NCBI GenBank assembly: GCA_003254885.1
Contig: QANT01000963.1
Location: 1-64,000 of the forward strand
Reading direction: 5' to 3'
Length of the DNA stretch: 64,000 bases
Source: Purshia tridentata
Taxonomy: Eukaryota; Streptophyta; Magnoliopsida; Rosales; Rosaceae
Part shown: piece by piece, positions 1-12,047 of the stretch
Layout: each line of letters begins with the position of its first letter
Numbering within the stretch: position 1 is the first letter of the stretch
Translations under genes and position numbers: made by a program
Notes under the pieces: model-generated
Told to the model about the DNA's origin: nothing
The model's input: only the letters and a program-made list of their open reading frames with translations
Databases searched by the model: none

Positions 1-1680
1 ATATATATATATGTCCATAAAATCTCTCATTTAGTCTTATTTGTGAAATTATTCATGAGCTCACTTTACATTGTATTTCAATAGTAAGAACCATCTACTT
101 TTTTAGTCTCGTTTAAAAGATTTTGTTTGCAAAAAATTAGTTTAATCAAAAACTATTTGACCGTTAATTAAAAATCACAATTTCAAGTGTTTATCGAAAT
201 ATTTTATTTGTCTATTTATTTGATTAAAATTTGATAGCTTCATAGTTTTCAATTTACTTAATTTCTGCAAGATGATATTTGAATATAGACTTAAAAAAAT
301 AAAAGGTTTAAATTATTTAAATATTATATAGAATCATTTATTTATTTGATTAAAGTTAGATAGATAAATGATTTCCAATTTAACTAATTTTTGCAAATAT
401 GATATATCAATAGAGATGTAAGAATGAATAGCTCGAATCAACATAAAACGCTTGTGTAGGCCCCACAAGAAATCCCTCATTTAACACTAAATGAGAGATC
501 TCTTCTTGAAAGGTGACTATATATATACACAAACAAACCAGTACCAAACCCCAGTACTAAACAATTAATAGATTCTTTTTTAATTATTGGCAAGGGTAAA
601 TTGCTATGATCAATCCCTTCCTTGCACTGTTGCACATGATATATGCATATATATAGAGTCATACTCTATTTTATAGTCAGCTTATTAATCTGTTGAATAT
701 ATATTTAGTTCAATGATACAGACGTTCACAAACAATATAAACTTTGTTATATTGCGCATTGCTTTCTTAGTCATGTAGTAAGTACATTCCATTGTTATTG
801 ACTTTTTCTCATGATCAAAGTTCAGCAAGCGAAATTCTATCTCTTCTGTTGTAGTTTCTAGATGGAGATAATGACAGCCACATGTGTGATAGTGGCCTCT
901 ACTAAATTATCAAAGGACGGAAAGACTTGAGAGACACAAAGGTTAAACGTGGGCGAACCACTTGCATTAATATTAATGTAGTCAAACAAGTAGAGTTGAA
1001 TTTTAGCTATAGCTTATAACCCCATATCAATAATATATAATAATAATAATAATAATAATGACCCTAAGTAGGTAAACCTCTGACCCTGAAACCGGCCTCG
1101 CTGGGAGCTGTCGCTGACTTCGTATCACAAGAAAACGTCACGACTTTACTCAAAGAGGAAGTACCACCATATATTCAATTCCTAACAAATCGCAAACGGA
1201 CACAATCTAATATTATATACCTTCATTAAGATACAATATTAGGCAAAGGTCCACTTGAAGCACCAAATGAGGCAACAACCTAAAATTTAGTAATAAATAA
1301 AGGTAAAGAACACGAAATATGGTATGCCACTTGATTCTTGAGTTGAAGTGTTGAACTAGGACGGTCACGGGTGGCAAATCTTATAAGCATTTATGTCAGA
1401 GTCCATGGCTGGCCAAATTAGGCGCGGGACCAGCCTAACCCAACCAGGGAGGGACTAGAGTCCAGAGACTGGCCTATGAGCCTATTATCTTCTCGTAGTA
1501 GGCGACCACGGTTTGGGTGGAAGTTGAACATTGGTTTGACAGAATAGTATACTATTACTAATAGGCAGGCAACACTTGCCCCTTCCAGCAAGGGAAATAG
1601 ATTTCCTACTGTCTTTTAATTGATTCAATTCTACTTGTATACACAATTAAAAATTAAATATTGAAAATTGATATGAATCT
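1..1680. other. AT-rich intergenic sequence, no gene seen
   Basis: No open frame with recognisable content and no exon-like segments were found. The stretch is AT-rich, starts in an AT dinucleotide run and holds an AAT trinucleotide run at about 1038-1059. The right end probably approaches the 3' end of the DCD-domain gene on the minus strand. Confidence 0.6.
1038..1059. repeat. AAT trinucleotide microsatellite
   Basis: About seven consecutive AAT/ATA units are read directly. Confidence 0.85.
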
Positions 1681-2185
1681 ACCACTCACTCGATCATTAT
1701 TCGATCAATTAGTTCAAATGGGCCATCCACTTGCTGAGGCTAACTTCTTTTATTGAATTTCAAAGTTTAAAGCCATACCTTTCATGGGGCAAGAGAACCT
1801 TTCTCAGAACATGCCAAGGTTCACATCTTATACAAAGTTGCCAAAGTGCACCAGTCTGCATTCCATAGAAACTAGAAAGCATGTAAGCTTAGAAATAGAA
1901 CCGGTAGATTTATACTTTCACAGAGCCTTGGCAAGTGCTGACCAAGCTAGACTCATTTAATTTATTTGCTTGCTTTATGCTCTAGATTATGCCTAAAAAT
2001 ATTCCTAAAGGATCAAAGCTTGTAGACAATGTCAACAGGGCACCAGCTTCCCTTATCTACAAGAATAAAAACAGAACTGACTGTTCATTGGCAGGAAATT
2101 AAACAGCATAGAGTTCCAAGAAGCATTTGACAATAAAGAAACCATACCTGCGTGACGAAAATGAATATGCACATCCAAGTCTCAT

Positions 2186-5100
2186 TCAGTGATAACGGGG
2201 AGCTCCAGTGAAAGAAAAGTGAGAAGAGATTGGCACATTCGCCTCAACTGAGTTAGAGCTTCCAGGCAATGACCTGTGGAGTGGATCAGCATACCCCCGG
2301 CTCTGATCCTGATGGGTTGTCACTTCATAATATGGTTCGTAAGTTGAAGGTAGCTCATAAGATGGTGCTAAAGAATGTGACTGAGACATAACATGTGAGG
2401 CTGCAGCAGAGGGCAAGTCTCGACTATAAGATTCAGCCACATAATCGGAATGGGGAACAATATCCCTTTCTCTCTCCCCCAGCAACCGTGACATGTGATA
2501 CTCACTTCCATACGCAACAACTTGATCCTTGGGAACCATCTCCTGTGCAAGTGTGGCCCAATGCCTGTGCAAGTCTCGACTATAAGATTCAGCCACATAA
2601 TCGGAATGGGGAACAATATCCCTTTTTCTCTCCTCCAGCAACCGTGACATGCGATACTCACTTCCATACACAACAACTTGATCCTTGGGAACCATCCCCT
2701 GTGCAAGTGTAGCCCCATGCCTGTGAAAATGCCCAGTGCAAATGTTTATAAAATCAAAGATTGGATTAAACTTCAAAGCATGAACCCTAATAAGGACAAA
2801 ATTCAAACTCAACTCAACAGCCCAACCAAGCAAACGCCTGACAACCTCAACCTCACTTTATCCATCCATTAGGGGAAAAAAAAAGGTTTACGTAATACAA
2901 GGCCAAGTACTTGATAGGTAGTTAGACCACTACCTAGAGGTATCAAAACCCCTAACCATCTGTTTTCATCTCTGTCATTCACTTATTTGAGATTCAACTC
3001 CCTAATACCAACACGAGATTCTTCTATTACTGGAATCATAAGGCTCAAAAAGTATGATAACAGGAGGGAAAGACTAACACAATAAATTATTATGAAAATG
3101 CAATATATATATGTAACAGTAGACTTTAGAAGCAAATATCAAAAGATACATGAAGCAAAATTTAGCATAACCCTCTTAAAGAAAATAATAGAAACAACAG
3201 TGAAGGGCATTGTTACAAATACCCCATTTTAATAAAGATGTGCATATGAATAGATTTTCCAAAACAAAAGAATTTCCTTCAATTTGCCAAAAATGAATCA
3301 ACAAATAAGTGAGTGGAAGAGATATTATACACAAAAAATAGTCATTATTCAAAGGGACTAGCTGCTAACAGCTTAATAGATCATACTCCATACTTATTTG
3401 GATATATAAAAGCTATTTTTTATTAAATAATAAATAGAAAAGGAGGAAGGCCCTGCTAAGTGTCTTATATAATACATAGATAAATGTTTGAGAACATTAT
3501 CTACAATAGAAGAATTATGCCTATAAACTACTACCTCCCTCACGTGCTCCACATGTGTGAGAAACTGAGAATTAACTTTACTTAATGAAAAAATATAGAA
3601 ATTCAAAACGATGATGAATAATGTAACTCTAGGAGGTTTAGCCAGTGGTGTAATTTAAATAGGAGACCGAGGTAATTTAAGTGAGATACTAGATTGTTTT
3701 GTTCTTTTAAACTTCTATCAAATGGCAGATTGCTCAAATAAATAAAGCTTGGTAATTTATAAGAGGGGGGTTTTTGGGAAAGGAAAAAAGTGCAGTCACA
3801 AAGGAATCCCCTTTCTATAGTAGGTATAGAAAGATATCTAATAGAGACCACCAAGTGAACAAAGTTCCACATAATAGCAGCTGAAATGATAATAATTGTG
3901 CAAAAAATGAAACAAGGGAAAATACCTTCTATATGCATCCTGTTGGGATGAAAATAAAGGTTTTTCAGGCAAGTATGGCTCATGTGCCGCTGCCAAATAA
4001 TATGAATCAGCATGATGAGGAAGAGAAACATGCTGAATAACGCGTTGAGGCTCTAGTGGAGGCTGTATGCTTGCCACATGTGTTTCCACTTCATATTTAT
4101 CATAAAGTGGATATGCAACTACCTGTTTGGTTTGCATATCAAGGAGTGGCAACGCATGAGTACAATCCACACCAGATAAATATGAGCCATCTTGAAGGCA
4201 CGGCCTTGTTGTTGAATGAAATCCTTCTTCTGTAATAGGAGATGGAAATGAGCTTGGTCTTGCCACATCTAGGAGAGGGGCAGCAGCAGTAGGCACTGAC
4301 ACAGTGATTGGGAGGAACAATGAGATTAAAGCATGCACCTTCATCAAAATTTACAAAGAAAAATACTTAAGAAATGATCCTTAAGGTAAAATTAAAGAGA
4401 CTAGTTGAGTAATTTTTATGATGTTTATACCTGTTTGTTATTGAGCTCTTGTCTAAACTTAGAACCTCCCTGGTAGTTGTCTCTGATAGCTACGTTAAAA
4501 GCACTTTCAGGAAGAGGTAAGCAATCCTTGAAAATCTTAAATCTGACCTAAATATAAGAACAAAAATTAACCCAAAAAAAAAATTCAGAAATGAAGCCAA
4601 CCACAGACACAAGGTTATGTGTTTTTCCATTAGTAGATAAACGACTATTATATAAAATACAAAAAACTGTGACGTAACATCTAAAGAGCCATAAAAAGAA
4701 AAAAGAGGATTCAATTAGAAAGACAAGAAATGGTGTACAATTTTGTGCACTTGTTTAGGAATATACATTTCAAATATGTATATGACATTGTTACCTGTGC
4801 AGGAAACTTCCCCTTAAACGCAATTGGTTCCAAATCCAATCCTCCATTTGAAGTTGCCTTGTATGTTCCATAAAGGCGCTTCAAGTCAAAGTCATATAAA
4901 AACAGCTTTGTACCTGGTTTAATTTTCTTTACAACTTCTACCATGCCCAATGGTAGCCCAAAAACACGATACCGATAACATTCAGGTTTCGTCTTTCCAT
5001 TACACATAAATATAAAACCAGAATGTGATTGCCCACTATCCTTCTCTTTCTTTTTCGGTCGATCTTTTTCTCTAGTAGTAGGATTATCAAGACTAGAAGA

Positions 5101-5292
5101 AGTTGCATGAGCAACATTGGAAGTAGAAGGGCCACTATTGGGCACAGGTGCATGAGTAAGCATGGAAGATGCACTTATCTTCAAGGATTTCTTCTTTTTC
5201 TTCGTAAAACTCTTCTCTATTTTCTTACTCCTATCATCATGATTTATAGGTAGGCCTTTTCCCCTTGATGCCTTTCCCTGTCTCTTTCCCAT
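2186..5292 (-). CDS. DCD (Development and Cell Death) domain protein
   Basis: Four coding exons on the minus strand join in frame: 4795-5292, 4431-4547, 3926-4338 and 2186-2720, giving 520 aa. I start at the ATG at 5292 (MGKRQGKAS), just after a splice acceptor; the open frame runs further upstream but that part lies in the 5' UTR intron. A lysine-rich basic segment (about residues 15-40) could be a nuclear signal. The DCD domain follows at roughly 105-200, with the family hallmarks GFIFMCN near its start, FGLP, and [13 protein letters not shown]. The C-terminal half is low in complexity and ends with a 52-residue tandem repeat. DCD proteins are plant-specific and linked to stress and cell-death responses; the exact role of this subgroup is unknown to me. 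The 5' UTR appears split (5293-5308 and about 6052-6180). A donor-like site at 2146-2147 suggests a 3' UTR intron. Confidence 0.88.
2414..2725 (-). repeat. 156-bp tandem duplication inside the last DCD-gene exon
   Basis: Two adjacent 156-bp units (2570-2725 and 2414-2569) are nearly identical and encode two 52-residue copies differing at only a few positions. The upstream unit spans the exon 4 splice acceptor, so the second unit carries a copy of that acceptor (CACAG before GCAT) inside the exon, in the same reading phase. Confidence 0.93.
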
Positions 5293-6051
5293 GGATATGC
5301 TGTTACAGCTAAAAGAATGCATTATTCTTGTAATGCAATTCATTGTTATTCTATATCGACATCATTAAAGATGGCATAAGATGTAATTGATAGTTGAATA
5401 CAGTTAGGCACTCATTGACTCTAGCATGAAAATCGATTCCTAAACATCAATCATCACATTCATCTAAAACAGATCTTGGTTGTGCTATAGACAACCTAGC
5501 CAGCCAATAGATCCGCCATTGAAAGGGAAGATAGTCACAAACTTCATATAGCCCAATGTTAATGAATGGAACATACACTAAAAACCAAACATCAGCATTC
5601 CTGCATCATAACCTTCTATTATTACATTCCCTTCATAAATCAAAACCATGATTTCATTATTATTCAACCACTTCGTACCCCTCTGTCCTCTATCATAACC
5701 AAGTCCAATTTCGTCCATCGTGCATTCTCTGCATTCCTGCAATTCAGTCTCAGCCTATTTGCAGGTTCAAACTACCAATTACTTTATTCTTCTATTATGG
5801 CATTGCATGTTAACCCACTTGTGTTACAAACCCATGCACTAGAGTCCTTTCACCATTTCTAGACGTAGCCTTTCAAATTAGACTATCTTTTTTCTTAGCT
5901 AAGTGATTCGATACTATCCGAAATGTTTGACATCTGCTTCAAATCAATAACAACATGATACAAATAAACACAAGCAACTAAATCCTAACATTAAGACCGT
6001 AGTCCGTAGATGGAGTATAAGAGAGCAGTGATTTGATTGAAGAATTATTAC

Positions 6052-6180
6052 CTGGGAATCGGCCCCATAGAGAGAGAGACAGAGACAGAGAGAGAGATTA
6101 CCCACGCTGCTGAAGATTGAAAAAGACTGTGAATCGGGCAGGCGACGTGTAAACAGGAAAACTTAACGACTCCGATGATG
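6052..6180 (-). other. Probable 5' UTR exon of the DCD gene with GA-rich tract
   Basis: A good donor (CCCAG before GTAATA) is read on the minus strand at 6050-6051. Upstream of it, on the plus strand, lies a purine-rich run of AGAGAG and ACAGAG units at about 6069-6100, the kind of CT-rich leader often seen near plant transcription starts. The outer limit is a guess. Confidence 0.5.
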
Positions 6181-6184
6181 CCCT

Positions 6185-7376
6185 GCCATTACCAATGTGC
6201 TCGATAAACTACGCGCGTGCTCTTCAGTCCGATTCGTTTTTGCGGGGAGCTTTGCCGCTAACAAATGAAAAAAAAAAAGAAAAAAAAAAGGCTTATTTGT
6301 ATTGTAGGCTTGCAGCTGATGGTGACGGTGTAGCATCTTATTGTTGGGCCATCGAATTTTTGTCTCACTTCATTAGATGGGCGTTTCTAGGCCCAAAAGC
6401 GTTTGTGGTTTGGCCCTTTTGTTAAGAAAAATAAAATGGTTTCATTTTATTATCCAAAGCCTGTTTGGTTCGAACTTGGAGGAAAACACTTTTACTTCAG
6501 TAATTTTTTTATTATTAGTAAGTTATATATAAAAAGAAAAATCGAAAAATTGGTTTACGGATGTAGGGGGAAGCATTGATGACTGACTGATGAACTTGAG
6601 ACGAATAATCGGTAAAATATTTTGTATACAATACTTGCAGACCCTTAGATGTAGCTTTTTTTTTTTTTTTTTTTNTTTTTTTTTTTTTTTGCGGGAAGGA
6701 GAATCAAACTTGAGTAGTAAGTAATTATACAGCCTTTTTAAGTTTCTAATTGTAGATGTAGTTAAATCCCATTATCCAACATCTTAAATTATTATATAAA
6801 TATGTGCAAAGTATTTGTCCCATGATCCTAACATATATTAATTAATGTTACAATATGGCTCGTACGAAAGAACTCAATATAAAAAGACAAGTAAAAAACA
6901 ATATTTTGATTGGTTGAATTTACTTTAATAAAGTATTAATTTACAATCATGTTAAATTTAATTATTATATATTTTGCCTCACTTGTCATTTCAAATGGGC
7001 CATTAAAATAAATTTCTGACCAACACAAATTTAAATTATAATTATAAAAATAAGGACCAGTAATTTTAGCAATTAACTTTTTTTCTTTTTCTTGAGACAC
7101 AAGAGGGATAGTGCATGCACTGTGAACTTGTGAAAGTGCTAAGTGAATGCATTATGCACGCGCAAAAAAGGTAAAACATGAAACAACTTAAACGACAAGT
7201 ACAAAACTGACATCCAAACAGAAAGAAAAGATAAACGTCACTCACACGCTGGACTCCACTGCGAGGCGTATTTTCTGTTCGAATCATCCCCAAGTCATCG
7301 TCGTAAAACCCAGAGCAGGCCACACCATTTGTGATTCGATCCCAGACCCAGTGAAAACGACGTCGTCCTGTTCCTA
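6185..7376. promoter_or_regulatory. Divergent intergenic region between DCD and otubain genes
   Basis: About 1.2 kb separates the two outward-facing transcription units, so it must hold both promoters. It contains a poly-T run at about 6656-6690, with one undetermined base near 6675, and AT-rich sequence. No coding exon was seen. A plausible 5' UTR donor of the otubain gene (CTAG before GTATGTG) lies at 7377-7378, so transcription probably begins near 7300. Confidence 0.5.
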
Positions 7377-7726
7377 GGTATGTGGATAGATAGATTTCTC
7401 AGTTTCTCTGCACAAGCTAAATTTTTTGCTTCTTTGCGGTTGTTAATTTACAGTGGAGTCAGTCTTCCAGTACTGTAGATTACTGGGTTTTAGCCGAAAA
7501 TCATGAGTATCCAGTTTCTTTCTTTTGCATTGAATAAATGGATTTATAGTTTTATGCTGACGAAATTTCGTAATGCAAGAAGAAAGTCACGCTGTTGTAA
7601 CTTGTAACTTGATTGGTCTTCCGTATTTGGAATATAAATATAACGAATTTGTATATGGAAATCAAGTGGAGGAATTAGGGCAGAACTTTGTTTGAATTGG
7701 GGTGTTGTTGTTTGGGTAGATAGACA

Positions 7727-9615
7727 ATGCAGAATCAGGAAGGGCCCAAAGTGGATGGGGAAGTAGTGGAGTCTCCGAAGACTTCCGTTGCAACACCCGA
7801 GTTTGATGAGTGGGCAAGTTTTGGGGACCAAGATATCATGCAGCAGCACTCTGCAATCCGAGCTGAGGAGGCCGAGAAAATTCCCTTCCTGGGGGACAAG
7901 GCAAGCAAGACTTAAACTCAAGACCAACTAGCCCACTTAATTGTTTCAACTTCTTGCATTTGGCAACGTATCAAAATATCGGGTTTGACCCTGTTGTTGT
8001 GATAAATGTGCAGGAACCACTCTCATCACTGGCTGCTGAATACCAATCAGGCAGTGCTATCTTGTTGGAGAAAATAAAGGTTATTTTATGTGTTGTGTGT
8101 TGTGTTGCTTTTTTCTTTTTGTTCTGTCTAATATTAGATTCTTTTGGAACAAATTGTAACTGCCCTTTTTACAGGTGCTTGGTGAACAATATTCTGCTAT
8201 TCGGCGAACACGGGGAGACGGGAACTGCTTCTTCCGGAGCTTTATGTTTTCATACCTTGTATATACTTTTTGGAACTGCTTTGATTCTTTTATTTCGGGT
8301 GTCTTACCTCTAAGTTTCTTGTTGGATGCAATTATGTATTCTGGTAATTTTTAGCTGCTAATGAATTTTTGGGTTGTCTAAATAGGAACATATTTTGGAA
8401 TCACAAGATCGAAGTGAAGTTGATCGTATCAAGGCCAACGTTGAACAATGTAGACAAACACTTCAAAGCTTAGGTTATGCAGACTTCACTTTTGAGGATT
8501 TTTTTGCGGTAAGCTTTATTTTCTTTTTTTTGCGCACTTGTACACTGTATAATTAGTTCACTATTTTCTTTTTCTTTTTAAATTTTTCAGATACATTTCT
8601 GTTATTGAGTAAAGCCATTGACTTTATCTGTAAGCCTTTTTTGTTATGAACACGTCTTGACAGTTTGCAGATGAATAAGTTTTTTGTATGATCAACTATA
8701 TTGTAAGTCACTGGTGATTAAACGAATAATTGATATATATGCATCATGTATTTCTTGCATTTAGTGCATATGAAGTGGGAAGCACATCTCTCCCCAATTT
8801 CCCAGAGCAGTTTCAACCTGATAATGTTGATGTATGATCCTATGAGTCTCTAATTATATGTGAAAAAATTTTCAGTTATTTCTTGAGCAGCTGGATAGTG
8901 TTCTTCAAGGAAATGAAGAATCCATAAGGTGCTTACCTCTTTTCCCATGGCTTTCTGTTAACATATACAAATCAGAAGTGTAAAGTGTAATTTGATGCTA
9001 GTTTTGAGTTGTATGCATAACTGCAATAAACATGATTTATTATTTCTTTCAGTCATGATGAGCTCGTACGTAGGAGCCGAGATCAGTCAGTATCTGACTA
9101 TGGTGAGTGACTTTAAATGACACAACTTTCTTATCTGCTATTCTCTCCCTCTATTACCTTACGCATTTGGTCTGTTAGTTGTGATGTTTTTCAGATTTGT
9201 TACCTCTGGTGAAATACGGAAACGCTCAGAGTTTTATGAACCATTTATAATGGGATTAACCAATGCAACCGTAGAGCAGGTTTGTTCAATAAAAGCTATT
9301 CAGCCATTTATCAATGCATGATTTTTTTTCTTGTTGCAAGCGGTTAGCCAAATTATTCCATGTGTGAAGAAAAATTCATATTAGCATAAGGTATAGTGAC
9401 GTCTTTTCACTATATCTTGTGAAGAAGATGGTGGTCTGTTCACTTATTATCTACATTCCCCATGTCGGGGCAATCTGCTAATTTTGTTTTCTGTATCAAG
9501 TTACCAATTACTGTGTGGTTGTATGTCAATCTTAAAGAGATAGTTTAATTCTGAGAAGCAATTTAGAGACTTCGATGGTTATGATTAAGATTGAACAGCA
9601 ATGATGTCAATATTT

Positions 9616-9658
<43 letters not shown>

Positions 9659-9941
9659 GTGATTTGTCTTAATATAGTTTTGCAAGTCATCAGTGGAACC
9701 AATGGGCGAAGAAAGTGACCATGTGCACATCACTGCCCTTTCCGATGCATTGGGCGTGCCAATCCGTGTTATGTACCTTGACCGTAGCTCGTGTGATACT
9801 GGTGGTGTTAGTGTGAATCATCACGATTTCATTCCTGCTGGCAAGGATCTTCCAAATGCTAGCAGTAGCTCTGAGAAAGTTACTCCCTTTATTAACTTGC
9901 TATATCGCCCAGGTCACTACGATATTCTCTACCCAAAGTGA
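7727..9941 (+). CDS. OTUB1: Otubain-type ubiquitin thioesterase (OTU deubiquitinase)
   Basis: Eight exons join in frame to 304 aa: 7727-7900, 8014-8079, 8175-8258, 8386-8508, 8876-8928, 9053-9102, 9179-9279 and 9678-9941. The catalytic loop GDGNCFFR gives the Asp95/Cys98 pair of the OTU peptidase family (C65), and the C-terminal GHYDILYP gives the catalytic His297. The segment ending in HVHITALSDALGVPIRVMYLD is typical of otubains, so the expected activity is removal of ubiquitin chains in cytosol or nucleus. The N-terminus (PEFDEWASFGDQDIM) is plant-like. Intron 1 uses a GC donor (AAG before GCAAGC). Intron 7 holds a TC microsatellite. The stop is followed within 20 nt by a donor (9959-9960), with an acceptor ending at 10347, indicating a 3' UTR intron. 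Start choice: first ATG after the 5' UTR intron. Confidence 0.95.
9619..9656. repeat. TC dinucleotide microsatellite in otubain intron 7
   Basis: Nineteen consecutive TC units lie about 20 bases before the exon 8 acceptor, so they extend its pyrimidine tract and length variation could affect splicing. Confidence 0.9.
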
Positions 9942-10429
9942 TGCTCTCACCTGTTCCTGTAAGTGGGTCTTACATAGATAAAAGTTTATGCTATACCTTT
10001 CCAAACAGGATAGAATTATAAACTAGACCTACTCAAAACCCACACAACCAAGTTGCCAACTACTTTACAATGTTCATTCGAACGTTTGCTTGCCTTCTTT
10101 GTTAAGTGTTTTTTGCTGATTGCAATACACCACGCCATCATTTGAAATTTGAATGGGCTCTTTTATAATGATGTCAACAGTAGTTGATGAGAGCATCCTG
10201 GTTCCATGATGGCCTTGTGTGATTGGTAACAAACTAGCAACGGCAATCATTTTGTTAGATGTTATACGTCAATTTATGTTTTTGTGGATTTAATTTTTCT
10301 TAGCAGGTGATCTAACTTGGGTTTTTGTTCATATATATGCCTTTCAGGCAATTGGCAATGTCTGAGTTACTGATTGAAACAAGATGAATGCGTTGACCAG
10401 ACTTCTGATGCTCCAAGGTAAAGGCTAAG

Positions 10430-12047
10430 CTCTCTCTTAGTTGGAGATGTAACTTTGTTCTGAACTGTTAAAAGTACTTATAAGCTGTTGAGTGAGGCCT
10501 TAAACACAACATTGCCTGAAAACTTGGGATAGTTAGAACTATCAATTCAGGCCTGCGCCAACTGTAAATGAGCAGGTTATCATCTGTTATTTCATCGTCT
10601 AAAACAAATTGCAATTCAAAAAGAAGTAACTGTTGCTTCTGTAATGGATGCTTACTTCTTATCCATGCTCGAGGGTTTAATTTATGCCCCAATCATTCTT
10701 TAGGAAAATTTAAGTTTTAAGTTTTGGTAAATATTTATGGTGTTTTTTCATAAATAAAAAAGGGTTGCTTTTACACGTGTACTATGACCAGCAGACTATG
10801 CTTATAATAGATGACCAAGTTGAAGTCGTAACCAAGAACTTGACATAGGTTTTTTATTTTTTGGTGGACGGAAGTAGACCTAGTTAGACATGTTCGTCTG
10901 ATCAAGTTGACTTTAAAATAATAATAATAATGAAAGAGTTCTTAAGATCTAGCGACGGAGTATAAATTTATTTCTGGCAGAATGAAAAAGGAAAATCTAA
11001 AGTTGTTGAGTATGACCAGTGTATTTATGCCGAAGGATTAAGGAACGTGTCAATTGTTGAAGTTTCTTTTTTTAATTGGTCCCTCGTTAATATTCTTTTT
11101 GAACGAAAAAAAAGGTGAATCGTATTCGAGCCCCTGCCCCCTAACGTACGATGCACTGAATTGAGATGTGTACTTAACATCGAGTTCAGCCATGGGGTAC
11201 CGTACTGTTTTCTTGGATTATTTTTCGATAATCTTATTTCTGACTTTCAGTACAAATATTTATATTGTACTTGTTAGAAATAAATGAAGCTCATTGTATG
11301 TTAAAATATATATAAATAAAACGCTGATGAACAAAATTGTAAAAATAAATTTAGAAAGCAATTTGTTAGAGTAGCCGCACTTATATTTATTTACCAATTA
11401 TGGAGAAACCATAGGATCACATATGATAGTCAGGTACAAGGGGAGTATTCACAAGCTATAAAATTATTAAGGGCCCGCCCAGAAAGTAATACAAGAATTA
11501 GGAGTTCAATATTTCAAAATTTCAACAGAAATTTTTTAGTAGTAAATAGTTACAAATGGGCTCCCCAAGGACTAAAAAACACATAACCAAGAAATAAAAT
11601 TTTTAAAGTGGGGAAAAAAAATAGAGCAGTTATAAGCCTTTTCAAACCTCAGCAAAGAATCTCTTCAGTCTTTAACTGCTCAGAAACTCCTATACATAGA
11701 ATCTTCTTGTTTTTTGTTTGTCTCATAAAATAATACTCTTAAGACCATCCAAAATTTTGAAGCACCACCTGATGCTCCTTTTCTTCTTTTTGTCTTTTGT
11801 CCTAACACTGTTTCATAAATTAAAGAGATAAATGGTGAAGAAAACTGGAAAATCGCTTAGCATTGGCCAAGCATTCATGCTCTATAGTTTACACAGGCTT
11901 ATCAGAGATACCGAAAGATACATTTGTTGGCCCTCTTTAGCCACCCTAGAATTATAGGTCACCAAGGTTCAGGGTGGAACCAAATTAGAATTCTCTCTCC
12001 CTCCTATAAGGTTAGTGCCCGGAAAAAAAAAAAGTAAGCGGCTTTGC
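10430..12047. other. Convergent 3' region between otubain and MEI2-like genes
   Basis: Both neighbouring genes are transcribed into this stretch. The left part (to about 10700) is probably otubain 3' UTR and the right part (about 11650-12047) MEI2-like 3' UTR. Between them I see AT-rich sequence without exons. Confidence 0.5.

Noticed and set aside
2395-2712. 105-codon plus-strand frame over the DCD duplication
   Set aside because: It is the antisense of the tandem-repeat exon and repeats itself only because the coding strand does.
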